Source of the DNA: Cellulomonas sp. Root485
Lineage (GTDB): Bacteria > Actinomycetota > Actinomycetes > Actinomycetales > Cellulomonadaceae
Assembly (NCBI RefSeq): GCF_001426705.1
Contig: NZ_LMFC01000001.1
Span: 843,102 to 907,101, forward strand
Reading direction: 5' to 3'
Length of the DNA: 64,000 nucleotides
In this document: positions 16,723 through 26,078 of the stretch, piece by piece
Position numbering within the stretch: the first letter of the stretch is position 1
How the letters are laid out: each line of letters opens with the position of its first letter
Notes under the pieces: generated by a model
The model's database searches: none
What the model saw: the letters and a program-made list of their open reading frames with translations, nothing else
What the model was told of the DNA's origin: nothing
Made by a program: the position numbers and the translations under genes

Positions 16723-17527
16723 GACACAGCTCCGGCGGATCCCCGCATACCTGTTCTTGTCCTTCGCCGTCGTCCTGTCGGTCTTCCCGCTCTACTTCAT
16801 GGCGGTCTCGGCGACGAACACGAGCAACGAGGTCGTGGCGTCCAAGCTGCTGCCGGGCAGCCACCTGCTCGAGAACTTCCAGACGCTCGTCGACTCGCAG
16901 CCTCTGTTCACGGCGCTCTACCACTCGTCGGTGAACGCCATCGCGACGACGGTGCTCGCGCTGATCCTGTGCTCGATCGCCGGGTACGCGTTCGAGATCT
17001 ACCACTCGCGGGCCAAGGACACCGTCATGGCCATCCTGCTGCTGGCGATCATGATCCCGTTCGCGGCGACGATGATCCCGTTGTTCCGGCTCTTCGCCCA
17101 GCTCGGACTGGTGAACTCGACGTTCGCGGTGATCGTGCCGCTGATCGCCACGCCGTTCCTGATCCTGCTGTTCCGGCAGGCCTCGCGGTCGTTCCCGCAC
17201 GAGATCATCGAGGCGGCGCGTCTCGACGGGCTGGGCGAGGTGAGCATCTTCGCGCGGATCTACCTGCCGACGATGAAGCCCACCCTGGCCGCCGCAGGTG
17301 TCATCACCTTCCTGTTCTCGTGGAACAACTTCCTGTGGCCGAAGGTGATCCTCGTCGACAACGCGTACCAGACCCTGCCGATGCTGCTCTCGAACATGCG
17401 CGCCGGGTACGTCACCGACTACGGGAGCCTCATGCTCGCCGTGCTCATCGTGTCGGTGCCGACGATGGTCGTGTTCCTCCTGCTGCAGCGCAGCTTCGCC
17501 GAGGGCGTCACGGGGGCCATCAAGTGA
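16715..17527 (+). CDS. CUT1 ABC importer permease, MalG-like
   Basis: This 270-residue permease has six transmembrane segments and an EAA loop around EAARLDGLGEVSIFARIYLP (about 168-187). GTG 16715 lies 8 bp inside the preceding gene, and its own stop forms a GTGA overlap with the GH2 gene. The three genes are therefore translationally coupled, which links sugar uptake directly to beta-galactoside hydrolysis. An ATP-binding subunit must come from elsewhere. Confidence 0.92.
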   Translation: MTRTQLRRIPAYLFLSFAVVLSVFPLYFMAVSATNTSNEVVASKLLPGSHLLENFQTLVDSQPLFTALYHSSVNAIATTVLALILCSIAGYAFEIYHSRAKDTVMAILLLAIMIPFAATMIPLFRLFAQLGLVNSTFAVIVPLIATPFLILLFRQASRSFPHEIIEAARLDGLGEVSIFARIYLPTMKPTLAAAGVITFLFSWNNFLWPKVILVDNAYQTLPMLLSNMRAGYVTDYGSLMLAVLIVSVPTMVVFLLLQRSFAEGVTGAIK

Positions 17528-20500
17528 CCTTCGACCTCAGCCGGATCGCCGACCCGGAGCTCGTCAAGGAGAACCGGCTCGACGCGCACTCCGACCACCG
17601 GTGGTTCGCCTCCTCGCAGGAGGCGGCGACCGCGACCAGCTCCTTCGAGCAGTCGCTCAACGGGCTGTGGAAGCTGCACTACGCCAAGAGCCCCGCCCTC
17701 GTCGTCCCCGGCTTCGAGCGGGTGGACGTCGACGACTCCGGCTGGGACGACGTGCCGGTGCCGGCCCACGTGCAGCTGCTCGGCTACGACCGCCCGCAGT
17801 ACACCAACGTGCAGTACCCGTGGGACGGCTACGAGCAGCTCGAGCCGGGGCAGGTTCCGCAGCGCTACAACCCCGTGGCGACGTACCGCCGGACGTTCGC
17901 CCTCGAGCACCCGCTCGAGCCCGGCGAGCGGCTGAGCGTCAGCTTCCACGGTGCGGAGAGCGCCGTCGCCGTGTGGCTGAACGGCGCCTACGTGGGCTAC
18001 GGGACGGACTCCTTCACCCCGTCGGAGTTCGACCTGACGGACGCCCTGGTCGAGGGTGAGAACGTCATCGTGGCGCAGGTGGTCCGGTGGAGCGCCGGGT
18101 CGTGGATCGAGGACCAGGACTTCTTCCGGTTCTCGGGCCTGTTCCGGGACGTCGTCCTGTACCGCCGGCCCACCGTGCACGTCGAGGACGTCCGGGTGGT
18201 GACCGACGTCGCCGACGACCTCTCCGAGGCGACGGTGCGCGTGCGCGTCGTCCTGGCCGGCGACGGCCGCGTGGACGCCAGGATCGCCGGTGCCGGACAG
18301 CTCACCGGCGACGACGAGCTCGTGGTCCGCATCGAGAGCCCGCGGCTGTGGAGCGCGGAAGACCCTCAGCGGTACGACCTCACGCTCGACGTGTACGACG
18401 CGTCGGGCCGGCTGACCGAGCACGTGCCTGTGCGGGTGGGGGTGCGACGGTTCGGCATCGAGGACGGCCTGCTGAAGGTCAACGGCTCCCGCGTGGTCTT
18501 CAACGGGGTCAACAGGCACGACTTCGGCCTGCAGGGGCGCGTGATGACCCGGGAGCAGACCGAGGCCGACATCCAGCTCATGAAGCGGCTGAACATCAAT
18601 GCCGTGCGGACCAGCCACTACCCGAACAACTCGTACTTCTACGAGCTGTGCGACGAGTACGGCCTGTACGTCATCGACGAGATGAACCTCGAGTCGCACG
18701 CCATGTGGGACCTGATCAGGTTCGCCGGGGCCGGGAACGACGTGGCGTTGCCCGGGGACCGCCCCGAGTGGCTGCCCACCCTGCTCGACCGGGCCGCAAG
18801 CATGCTGGAGCGGGACAAGAACCACGCGAGCGTCGTCATGTGGTCGTGCGGCAACGAGTCGTTCGGCGGCACCACCATCCTGGAGGTCGCGGAGTACTTC
18901 CGTCGCGAGGACTCCCGGCCGGTGCACTACGAAGGCGTCCACTGGGACCCGCGCTACCCGCAGACGACCGACGTCGTCTCGCGGATGTACGCGCCGGCGG
19001 CCGAGATCGAGGAGTTCCTCGCGACGCACCGCGACAAGCCCTACGTGCTGTGCGAGTACGCCCACTCGATGGGCAACTCGTTCGGGGCCGTCCACAAGTA
19101 CGTCGACCTCGCCTACCGCGAGCCGCTGTTCCAGGGGGGCTTCATCTGGGACTTCGCAGACCAGGCCCTCCGGCGCACCGACCCCACCGGCCGCGAGTAC
19201 TTCGGCTACGGCGGCGACTTCGGTGACGCGCCGCACGACGCGGACTTCAGCGGCAACGGCATCGTCTTCGCCGACCGGTCCCTCAAGCCGCTCGCCCAGG
19301 AGGTGCGCTACCTCTACCAGGGCTACCGGCTCTCGGTGGGCAGCGACAAGGTCACGGTCGAGAACCGCCACCTCGCCACCTCGTCGTCGGCGCACGAGTG
19401 CGTCGTGACCCTCGCCCGGGAGGGCCGGGTGCTCCAGGAGGAAGTGCTCGAGACCGATGTCGCCCCGGGGGCGTCGCAGGTGTACGCGCTCCCGGTCACG
19501 GTGCCGCCCGGGCCCGGCGAGTACACGGTCGACGTGTCCTTCCGGCTGCGCCGCACCACCCGCTGGGCGCCGGCCGGGCACGAGGTCGCCCACGAGCAGA
19601 CGGTGGTGGTCGTCCCGGCCACCACGCCGGCCCGCCGGGCCGCTGCGCCGGAGGTCGTCCACGGCATCCACAACGTGGGCGTCCGGGGCCGGCACTTCAC
19701 CGCCCTGTTCTCGCGGCTGCACGGAGGGCTGCAGTCCTACCGCTACGGGCTGACGGCGGACGGTGGCCGTGAGCTGCTGCGCTCGGTGCCCCAGCCGTCG
19801 TTCTGGCACGCACCCACCTCCAACGAGCGCGGGTGGGGCGGCCCCGCGGTGGACGGCGCGTGGCTCATCGCCAGCCGGTACGCGACGGCCGTACGGGGCG
19901 CCGACCAGCCCGCTGTCGAGCAGACGGACGCGGGGGTGCTCATCCGCTTCCGGTACGAGCTGCCCACCGCACCCGCGGGGGAGTGCGAGCTCTCCTACCT
20001 CGTGGACGGTGACGGTCGCGTCGAGGTGACCCTCACGGTGCGACCCGGTGCGGGGCTGCCGGACATGCCCGAGCTCGGTCTCCTCCTGGCGACCGACCCC
20101 GCGTTCCGCACCCTGCGCTGGTACGGGGACGGGCCCGAGGAGTCCTACGTCGACCGTCGAGCGGGCGCGCGGCTGGGCGTGTGGGAGGCCGACGTCCGTA
20201 CGTCGCTCACGCCCTACCTGCGTCCGCAAGAAGCGGGCAGCCGGACCGGCGTGCGCTGGGCGACCGTGACGGACGAGCGAGGTGCCGGCCTGCGGCTGGA
20301 GTCGGACCAGGGCATGGAGCTGTCGGCCCTGCCGTGGACGCCGTCCGAGATCGAGAACGCCGCACACCACACCGAGCTGCCGCCGATCTACCAGACGGTC
20401 CTGCGCCCGGCGCTCCAGCGTCGCGGGGTCGGTGGCGACGACTCCTGGGGTGCGCGGACGCATCCGGAGTACCGACTGCCCACGGAGACCGAGCTGACGT

Positions 20501-20529
20501 TCCGGTTCGCGTTCCGGGGGCTCCTCTAG
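17524..20529 (+). CDS. Glycoside hydrolase family 2 beta-galactosidase (LacZ-type)
   Basis: The 1001-residue protein has the LacZ five-domain plan: a sugar-binding jelly-roll domain (PQYTNVQYPWDGYE; YRRTFALE), an immunoglobulin-like domain, the TIM barrel, a second Ig-like domain and a C-terminal beta-sandwich (Bgal_small_N). Barrel motifs include GVNRHDF, NAVRTSHYPN, the acid/base Glu445 in SCGNES and the nucleophile Glu511 in CEYAHSMGN, at the spacing expected for the family. No signal peptide is present, so it acts in the cytoplasm on imported galactosides. The GTG start 17524 overlaps the permease stop. Substrate may be beta-1,4-galactobiose or lactose. Confidence 0.93.
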   Translation: MTFDLSRIADPELVKENRLDAHSDHRWFASSQEAATATSSFEQSLNGLWKLHYAKSPALVVPGFERVDVDDSGWDDVPVPAHVQLLGYDRPQYTNVQYPWDGYEQLEPGQVPQRYNPVATYRRTFALEHPLEPGERLSVSFHGAESAVAVWLNGAYVGYGTDSFTPSEFDLTDALVEGENVIVAQVVRWSAGSWIEDQDFFRFSGLFRDVVLYRRPTVHVEDVRVVTDVADDLSEATVRVRVVLAGDGRVDARIAGAGQLTGDDELVVRIESPRLWSAEDPQRYDLTLDVYDASGRLTEHVPVRVGVRRFGIEDGLLKVNGSRVVFNGVNRHDFGLQGRVMTREQTEADIQLMKRLNINAVRTSHYPNNSYFYELCDEYGLYVIDEMNLESHAMWDLIRFAGAGNDVALPGDRPEWLPTLLDRAASMLERDKNHASVVMWSCGNESFGGTTILEVAEYFRREDSRPVHYEGVHWDPRYPQTTDVVSRMYAPAAEIEEFLATHRDKPYVLCEYAHSMGNSFGAVHKYVDLAYREPLFQGGFIWDFADQALRRTDPTGREYFGYGGDFGDAPHDADFSGNGIVFADRSLKPLAQEVRYLYQGYRLSVGSDKVTVENRHLATSSSAHECVVTLAREGRVLQEEVLETDVAPGASQVYALPVTVPPGPGEYTVDVSFRLRRTTRWAPAGHEVAHEQTVVVVPATTPARRAAAPEVVHGIHNVGVRGRHFTALFSRLHGGLQSYRYGLTADGGRELLRSVPQPSFWHAPTSNERGWGGPAVDGAWLIASRYATAVRGADQPAVEQTDAGVLIRFRYELPTAPAGECELSYLVDGDGRVEVTLTVRPGAGLPDMPELGLLLATDPAFRTLRWYGDGPEESYVDRRAGARLGVWEADVRTSLTPYLRPQEAGSRTGVRWATVTDERGAGLRLESDQGMELSALPWTPSEIENAAHHTELPPIYQTVLRPALQRRGVGGDDSWGARTHPEYRLPTETELTFRFAFRGLL

Positions 20530-20540
20530 CGACCCCGACG

Positions 20541-20569
20541 GGGGCGCCGGCCCGGGGGTCGGCGTCCCC
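20541..20569 (+). terminator. Possible terminator hairpin after the GH2 gene
   Basis: GGGGCGCC (20541-20548) can pair with GGCGTCCCC (20561-20569) with one bulged T; an alternative 7-bp stem pairs 20530-20536 with 20555-20561. It is weak and competes with the alternative fold. Confidence 0.35.
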
Positions 20570-20706
20570 AGCTCGACCCCACCCGGCGGCGCACGCGTGC
20601 CCGTCGTTCACACCTGGTCCTGGGAGGCCACCGTGGTAACCGTTCCGACCGACCTTGCCGTCATCGCGGCGCCGCTCGGGTCCTCGCCGACGCCGGCGGT
20701 GACCCG

Positions 20707-22716
20707 GTGAGCGCGCGCTGGACCGGTCCGTGGCCGACCGAGGGCATCGCCTTCGGAGCCGACTACAACCCGGAGCAGTGGCCGGAGGAGGTCTGGGCCG
20801 AGGACGTCGCGCTCATGCGTGAGGCGGGCGTGACGCTGGTGAGCGTCGGGATCTTCTCCTGGGGCGAGCTCGAGCCCGAGGAGGGACGGTTCGAGTTCGG
20901 TTGGCTCGACCGGGTCCTGGACCTGCTGCACGAGGCCGGGATCGGGGTCGACCTGGCGACGCCCAGCGCAGCGCCGCCCGCCTGGCTGCACCTCAAGCAC
21001 CCGGAGATGCTGCCGGTGGACGCCGACGGTCTGCGGTACACGCACGGCAGCCGCGAGTCGTGGTGCGTGAGCTCGCCGGTCATCCGGCACCACGCCACCC
21101 GGATCGCCCGGGTGGTCGCCGAGAGGTACGGCCACCATCCCGCCGTGAAGATGTGGCACGTCTCCAACGAGCTGGCCTGCCACAACGGGCGCTGCTACTG
21201 CGACGTGTCCGCGGCCGCGTTCCGTGACTGGCTGGGCAAGGAGTACGCGGACATCGACGCGCTCAACCTGGCGTGGGGGACCGCGTTCTGGGGGCAGCGC
21301 TACGCGTCCTTCGAGCAGATCCTGCCGCCCCGACGCACCACCACGATCGCGAACCCGGGGCAGAACCTCGCGTTCGAGCGGTTCTCCTCCGACGCGTTCG
21401 TCGCGCACCTCGAGGCCGAGGCGGCGGTGCTGCGCGAGGTGACGCCGCACCTGCCGGTTACCACCAACTACATGGTCATGGGCGACTTCCACCAGATCGA
21501 CTACACGCAGACCACGCCGTTGGTCGACATCGTGTCCAACGACCACTACCTGTGGGGCGAGGACCCGCGCGGGTGGGCCGAGCTCGCGTTCAGCGCCGAC
21601 CGGACTCGCGGTCTGGCCGGCGGGCACCCGTGGATCCTCATGGAGCACTCCACGAGCGCGGTCAACTGGCAGCCGCGCAACATCGCCAAGGGACCGGGAC
21701 AGATGCTGCGCAACGCGCTGCAGCACGTCGCTCGCGGCTCGGACGGGGTCCTGTACTTCCAGTGGCGGCAGTCCCGGGCGGGCGCCGAGAAGTACCACTC
21801 GGGGATGGTCCCGCACGCCGGACGCGACTCTGCGCTGTTCCGGGACGTCGTCGAGCTGGGGGCGACCCTGGGCCGGCTCGCCGAGGTGCGAGGGAGCACG
21901 GTCGAGCAGGCACGCGTGGCCCTCCTGTGGGACACCCAGGCGTGGTGGGCCGCCGAGCTCGAGGCCCACCCCACCGTCGACCTGCGCTACCTCGACCTCG
22001 CCCAGCGGATGCACGGCGCGCTGCTCGACGCGGGCGTCGCCGTCGACGTCCTGCCTGCGGCCGCCTCGCTGGACGGGTACGACGTCGTCCTCGTGCCCAC
22101 CCTGTACCTGGCACCCGAGGACCTGTCCGACCGGCTGACCGCGGTCGTCGCCAGGGGTGGGCAGGTGCTCGTCTCCTACTTCTCGGGCATCGTCGACGCC
22201 TCCGACCGGGTCCTCCTGGGCGGCTACCCCGGGGCGTTCCGGGACCTGCTGGGGGTGCGCGTCGAGGAGTTCGCGCCGCTGGTGGCCGAGGGGACCACGA
22301 CGCTGAGCGACGGGAGCACCGGGGAGGTCTGGACCGAGCGGATGACGGTGCCGGACGCCGAGGTCCTGGCGACCTACGTCGACGGTCCGTCGGCGGGCGG
22401 TCCTGCGGTCACGCGCCGGGACACGCGGTCGGGCGGTGCCGCGTGGTACCTGTCGACCCGCCTCGACGCCCCGTCCCTCACCGAGCTGCTCGGACGCGTG
22501 CTCGCGGCAGGCGGCGTGTCGCCCCTCGTCCCGTCACCGGGTGGCCTGGAGGTCGTCCGTCGGGCGGGCGCCGACGGCAGCTGGCTGTTCGCGCTCAACC
22601 ACACCGGCTCGGACGTGCCCCTGCACGTCGCCGGGCACGACCTGGTGGCCGACCGACGTCACGAGGCGGGGGCGGTCGTCCCGGCGCTGGGCGTCGTCGT
22701 CGTCCGAGAAGACTGA
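20707..22716 (+). CDS. Glycoside hydrolase family 42 beta-galactosidase
   Basis: This 669-residue GH42 enzyme shows GADYNPEQWPEEVW at the start, the acid/base Glu155 in WHVSNELACH, the nucleophile Glu313 in LMEHSTSAVNWQP, a trimerisation-type domain from about 390 and a C-terminal beta domain. The family zinc site is partly kept: Cys120, Cys158, Cys163 and Cys165 are present, but the last Cys of the usual CYCDxC motif is Ser168. No signal peptide is seen. GTG 20707 is the chosen start. It follows the GH2 gene by 177 nt and is followed after 11 nt by a second GH42 gene. GH42 enzymes often act on galacto-oligosaccharides from plant galactan rather than lactose. Confidence 0.92.
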   Translation: MSARWTGPWPTEGIAFGADYNPEQWPEEVWAEDVALMREAGVTLVSVGIFSWGELEPEEGRFEFGWLDRVLDLLHEAGIGVDLATPSAAPPAWLHLKHPEMLPVDADGLRYTHGSRESWCVSSPVIRHHATRIARVVAERYGHHPAVKMWHVSNELACHNGRCYCDVSAAAFRDWLGKEYADIDALNLAWGTAFWGQRYASFEQILPPRRTTTIANPGQNLAFERFSSDAFVAHLEAEAAVLREVTPHLPVTTNYMVMGDFHQIDYTQTTPLVDIVSNDHYLWGEDPRGWAELAFSADRTRGLAGGHPWILMEHSTSAVNWQPRNIAKGPGQMLRNALQHVARGSDGVLYFQWRQSRAGAEKYHSGMVPHAGRDSALFRDVVELGATLGRLAEVRGSTVEQARVALLWDTQAWWAAELEAHPTVDLRYLDLAQRMHGALLDAGVAVDVLPAAASLDGYDVVLVPTLYLAPEDLSDRLTAVVARGGQVLVSYFSGIVDASDRVLLGGYPGAFRDLLGVRVEEFAPLVAEGTTTLSDGSTGEVWTERMTVPDAEVLATYVDGPSAGGPAVTRRDTRSGGAAWYLSTRLDAPSLTELLGRVLAAGGVSPLVPSPGGLEVVRRAGADGSWLFALNHTGSDVPLHVAGHDLVADRRHEAGAVVPALGVVVVRED

Positions 22717-22727
22717 GCCGGACACAC

Positions 22728-24785
22728 ATGGACGAGATCCTGTACGGGGCCGCCTACTACGACGAGTACATGCCGACCGACCGCGTCGACACCGACGTCG
22801 CGATGCTGCAGGCGGCGAACCTCACCGTGGTCCGCATCGCCGAGTCGACGTGGAGCACGCTGGAGCCCCGGCCCGGCGTGTTCGACTTCACCCACGTCGA
22901 CCGGGCGCTCGACGCCATGGAGGCCGCCGGCATCCACGTCATCGTCGGGACACCCACGTACGCGGTGCCGGCGTGGCTCGTGTCGTCGCACCCGGACGTG
23001 CTCGCCGAGACGAGCACGGACCAGAAGAGCTACGGCGCACGCCAGATCATGAACATCACCCACCCGGCCTACCGCCTCCACAGCGAGCGGGTGATCCGAG
23101 CGCTCCTGGCGCACACCGCGCACCGCCGTGCCGTCATCGGCTTCCAGCTCGACAACGAGACGAAGTACTACGACGTCGCCTCGAGCGACGTGCAGCGCGC
23201 GTTCGTCGAGCACCTCCGCGCGACGTTCGACGACGACCTCGACGCGATGAACAGTGCCTACGGCCTGGACTACTGGTCCAACCGCGTCGACGCCTGGGAG
23301 GAGTTCCCGGACGTCCGGGGCACGATCAACGGGTCCCTCGCCGCAGCGTTCGACAGGTTCCGCCGTTCCTTGGTCGAGGAGTTCCTCGCCTGGCAGGCCG
23401 CCATCGTCCGCGAGTACGCGCGCGAGGACCAGTTCCTCACGCACAACTTCGACTTCGACTGGGGGCCGGGCTGGTCCTACGGGCTGCAGCCGTCCGTCGA
23501 CCACTTCCGGGCTGCGGCCTGCGTGGACATCGCCGGCGTCGACATCTACCACCCGACGCAGTCCGCCCTCACCGGCAAGGAGATCGCGTTCGGTGGGGAC
23601 ATGACCCGCTCGATCAAGGGCGGCGCCAACTACCTCGTGCTGGAGACCCAGGCCCAAGGGCAGCCGGCCTGGCTGCCCTACCCGGGCCAGCTGCGCCTGC
23701 AGGCCTACAGCCACCTCGCGAGCGGCGCCGACTCCGTCATGTACTGGCACTGGCACTCCATCCACAACTCCTTCGAGACGTACTGGCGCGGGCTGCTCAG
23801 CCACGACCTCCAGCCGAACCCCACCTACGACGAGGCCGCCGTCATCGGTGCCGAGCTCCGGCGCGTGGGGCGGTCGCTCGTGCACCTGCGCAAGGACAAC
23901 CGGGTCGCGGTCATGGTCAGCAACGAGGCGCTGACGGCACTGAACTGGTTCAGCATCGAGACCGGGTTCCCCTCCTTCGTGCGCCCCTCGATCGGCTACA
24001 ACGACGTGCTCCGCTGGGTGTACGACGCGCTGTTCGAGCTGAACGTCGAGTGCGACTTCGTCCCCGCCGACACCGAGGACCTCGGCCGGTACGCGATGGT
24101 CGTCGTCCCGGCGCTCTACTCGGCGCCCGAGTCGACGCTGCAGCGGCTGCGCGCGTTCGTCGCCGACGGTGGCCACCTCGTCTCGACGTTCAAGTCGTTC
24201 GTCGCCGACGAGCACGTCAAGGTCTGGCACGACCGGCAACCGCACTCGCTCACGGGCGTCCTCGGCCTCACCTACAACCAGTTCACCGTCCCGGTCGACG
24301 TGCGCCTCACCCTGCACGGCGACCTGGCGGCGGCCCCCGGCGCCGCCGCGCTGAGCCCTGACGACCGCTCCGCGCTGCGCTTCATGGAGCTCTTGCAGCC
24401 CGACGGCGCGGAGGTGCTCGCGTCGTACGACCACCCTGCCTGGGGCGGTCAGGCGGCCGTGACCCGGCACCGCTCGGGGGCCGGGACGGCGATCCACCTC
24501 GGCACGATGACCGGTCCTGCCCTCGTCCGCGAGGTGCTGGCCCTGGCGGTGCGCGACGCCGGCCTGTGGGACTGGCCGCAGGAGCTCGGGGGCACGGTCA
24601 CCGTCCGCCGGGGCGTGAGCTCCGCCGGAGCGCCGCTGACCTACCTCCTGAACTACTCCGGCAGCCCGGTGCAGGTCACGAGCCCGGTCACGGCCCGGTC
24701 CGTCCTCGACGACGTCACGGTCGAGGAGGGCACCGACGTCAGGGTGGGCGCCTGGGATCTCACCATCCTCGAGGAGGTGCGCTGA
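22728..24785 (+). CDS. Second glycoside hydrolase family 42 enzyme
   Basis: The 685-residue protein is a diverged GH42 relative: YGAAYYDEYMPTDRV opening, acid/base Glu144 in FQLDNETKYYD, nucleophile Glu306 in LVLETQAQGQPAW, and a MYWHWHSIHNSFETYWRG barrel end, followed by a beta-galactosidase trimerisation-like domain (about 395-600). It lacks the zinc-binding Cys cluster seen in the gene before it. ATG 22728 lies 11 nt after the preceding stop. Two GH42 enzymes in tandem suggest different linkage or chain-length preference on galactan fragments, or that this one acts on another beta-galactoside. It is probably cytoplasmic because no signal peptide is visible. Confidence 0.88.
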   Translation: MDEILYGAAYYDEYMPTDRVDTDVAMLQAANLTVVRIAESTWSTLEPRPGVFDFTHVDRALDAMEAAGIHVIVGTPTYAVPAWLVSSHPDVLAETSTDQKSYGARQIMNITHPAYRLHSERVIRALLAHTAHRRAVIGFQLDNETKYYDVASSDVQRAFVEHLRATFDDDLDAMNSAYGLDYWSNRVDAWEEFPDVRGTINGSLAAAFDRFRRSLVEEFLAWQAAIVREYAREDQFLTHNFDFDWGPGWSYGLQPSVDHFRAAACVDIAGVDIYHPTQSALTGKEIAFGGDMTRSIKGGANYLVLETQAQGQPAWLPYPGQLRLQAYSHLASGADSVMYWHWHSIHNSFETYWRGLLSHDLQPNPTYDEAAVIGAELRRVGRSLVHLRKDNRVAVMVSNEALTALNWFSIETGFPSFVRPSIGYNDVLRWVYDALFELNVECDFVPADTEDLGRYAMVVVPALYSAPESTLQRLRAFVADGGHLVSTFKSFVADEHVKVWHDRQPHSLTGVLGLTYNQFTVPVDVRLTLHGDLAAAPGAAALSPDDRSALRFMELLQPDGAEVLASYDHPAWGGQAAVTRHRSGAGTAIHLGTMTGPALVREVLALAVRDAGLWDWPQELGGTVTVRRGVSSAGAPLTYLLNYSGSPVQVTSPVTARSVLDDVTVEEGTDVRVGAWDLTILEEVR

Positions 24786-24847
24786 CCTGTCGGCGATTCG
24801 ACCTCGCCGACAGCGCGGTCTGGGCGTGTTGCCCGACCCCGTTCCCC

Positions 24848-24853
24848 TAGAGT
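24848..24853 (+). promoter_or_regulatory. -10 element of the second LacI gene, likely leaderless
   Basis: TAGAGT lies 8 nt before ATG 24862, without a Shine-Dalgarno sequence between them. This matches the arrangement seen before several other regulator genes in the window. Confidence 0.45.
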
Positions 24854-24861
24854 CTCGTGCG

Positions 24862-25899
24862 ATGGGACCCACCGCGCCGCGCAAGCGCCCGACGATCCGT
24901 GACGTCGCGGCTGCGGCCGGCGTGTCCCGGGGCACCGTCTCGCGCGTGATCAACGGCGGGCACTGGGTGTCCCCGGACTCGCTCGCGGCCGTCCAGGAGG
25001 CGATCCGGACCACCGGGTACTCCGCCAACCCGCACGCGCGCAGCCTGGTCACCGGACGGTCGAACTCGGTGGCGTTCCTGCTGACCGAACCGCAGCACCT
25101 GCTCTTCGAGGACCCGAACTTCTCGATCCTCCTCCGCGGAGCCGCCCAGGCGCTGGCCGCACGTCGCATGCCGCTCCTGCTCATGGTCGCGGGCACCCCT
25201 GACGAGCAGAAGCAGGTCTCGTCCTACGTCGGCGCCGGGCACGTCGACGGCGTCCTCGCGATCTCGTCGCACAGCGGCAACCCGCTGCTCGACACGCTGG
25301 TGCGGCAGGGCATCCCGATGATCTCCTGCGGCATCCCGCTCGGCTTCGAGGGCCGCCTCGGCTACGTCGCCGCCGACGACCTGGGCGGCGGGCGGCGGAT
25401 GACGCGGCACCTGCTCGACCTCGGCCGCACCAGGATCGCGACGATCACCGGACCCCTGGACACCCCCGGGGGCAGGCTCCGGCTCGAGGGCTACCGCGAC
25501 GAGCTGGGGTCGCTCTACGACGAGTCGCTCGTCGCGCACGCCGACTACTCGCGCGATGGTGGCGCGGAGGGGATGCGGACGCTCCTCGAGCGCCGGCACG
25601 ACCTCGACGCGGTCTTCGTCGGCTCCGACCTGATGGCGGCGGGGGCCCTGCAGGTGCTCCGCGAGGCGGGCAGACGCGTCCCGCAGGACGTCGCGGTCGG
25701 GGGCTTCGACGACTCCGGCCTGGCGGCGACGCTCGATCCGCCGCTCACCACCATGCGGCAGCCGCTGGAACGGATCGCCGGCGAGATGGTGCGCCTGCTG
25801 ATCGAGCTGATCGAGGGCGGGGAGCCGGCCGCCGTCACGCTGCCGACCTCGCTCGTCGTGCGCGCCAGCACCGGACCGGTTGCCCCGACCCCGTCCTGA
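24862..25899 (+). CDS. LacI family transcriptional repressor (second)
   Basis: This 345-residue repressor has an N-terminal helix-turn-helix (IRDVAAAAGVSRGTVSRVING, split here after VSRGTV) and a sugar-sensing periplasmic-binding-like domain (VDGVLAISS; FVGSDLMAAGALQVL; VGGFDDSGLAATLDPPLTTM). ATG 24862 is chosen over an upstream in-frame GTG at 24826 because the -10 TAGAGT lies just before it. It sits between the GH42 genes and the GH53 gene. A perfect TGTGCACGTGCACA palindrome and an imperfect copy flank the GH53 promoter, so GH53 is its probable target. Its ligand is probably galactose or a galacto-oligosaccharide. Confidence 0.92.
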   Translation: MGPTAPRKRPTIRDVAAAAGVSRGTVSRVINGGHWVSPDSLAAVQEAIRTTGYSANPHARSLVTGRSNSVAFLLTEPQHLLFEDPNFSILLRGAAQALAARRMPLLLMVAGTPDEQKQVSSYVGAGHVDGVLAISSHSGNPLLDTLVRQGIPMISCGIPLGFEGRLGYVAADDLGGGRRMTRHLLDLGRTRIATITGPLDTPGGRLRLEGYRDELGSLYDESLVAHADYSRDGGAEGMRTLLERRHDLDAVFVGSDLMAAGALQVLREAGRRVPQDVAVGGFDDSGLAATLDPPLTTMRQPLERIAGEMVRLLIELIEGGEPAAVTLPTSLVVRASTGPVAPTPS

Positions 25900-25963
25900 C
25901 GAGCCGGATCGCGCGGACACCCCATCCTGCCGGCAACGCGTCGTCATGTGGTCCCTCGCAGGC

Positions 25964-25977
25964 TGTGCACGCTCCCA
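25964..25977. promoter_or_regulatory. Imperfect LacI-type operator, upstream of GH53 promoter
   Basis: TGTGCACGCTCCCA matches 11 of 14 positions of the perfect palindrome at 26042-26055. The centres are 78 bp apart and flank the promoter, as expected for two operators that can be joined by DNA looping. Confidence 0.45.
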
Positions 25978-26002
25978 CTCGTACCCGACCTACGCGGACA
26001 TC

Positions 26003-26031
26003 TTGACGGGCCTTTCGCGCGATCTTACGGT
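26003..26031 (+). promoter_or_regulatory. Promoter of the GH53 gene
   Basis: TTGACG (26003-26008) and TACGGT (26026-26031) are separated by 17 nt, a good match to a housekeeping-sigma promoter. Transcription would start near 26038, just before the operator at 26042-26055. Confidence 0.65.
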
Positions 26032-26041
26032 GGACGCGTGC

Positions 26042-26055
26042 TGTGCACGTGCACA
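26042..26055. promoter_or_regulatory. Perfect LacI-type operator at the GH53 transcription start
   Basis: TGTGCACGTGCACA is a perfect 14-bp palindrome with a central CG, beginning 10 bp after the -10 element. Repressor bound here would block initiation. The LacI gene that ends at 25899 is the closest candidate. Confidence 0.65.
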
Positions 26056-26078
26056 CTCCAATGAGACAAGGACGTCCC

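Noticed and set aside
20632-20650. Operator before the first GH42 gene (GGTAACCGTT)
   Set aside because: Only AAC-C-GTT is symmetric; it does not match the 14-bp central-CG palindromes elsewhere in the island.
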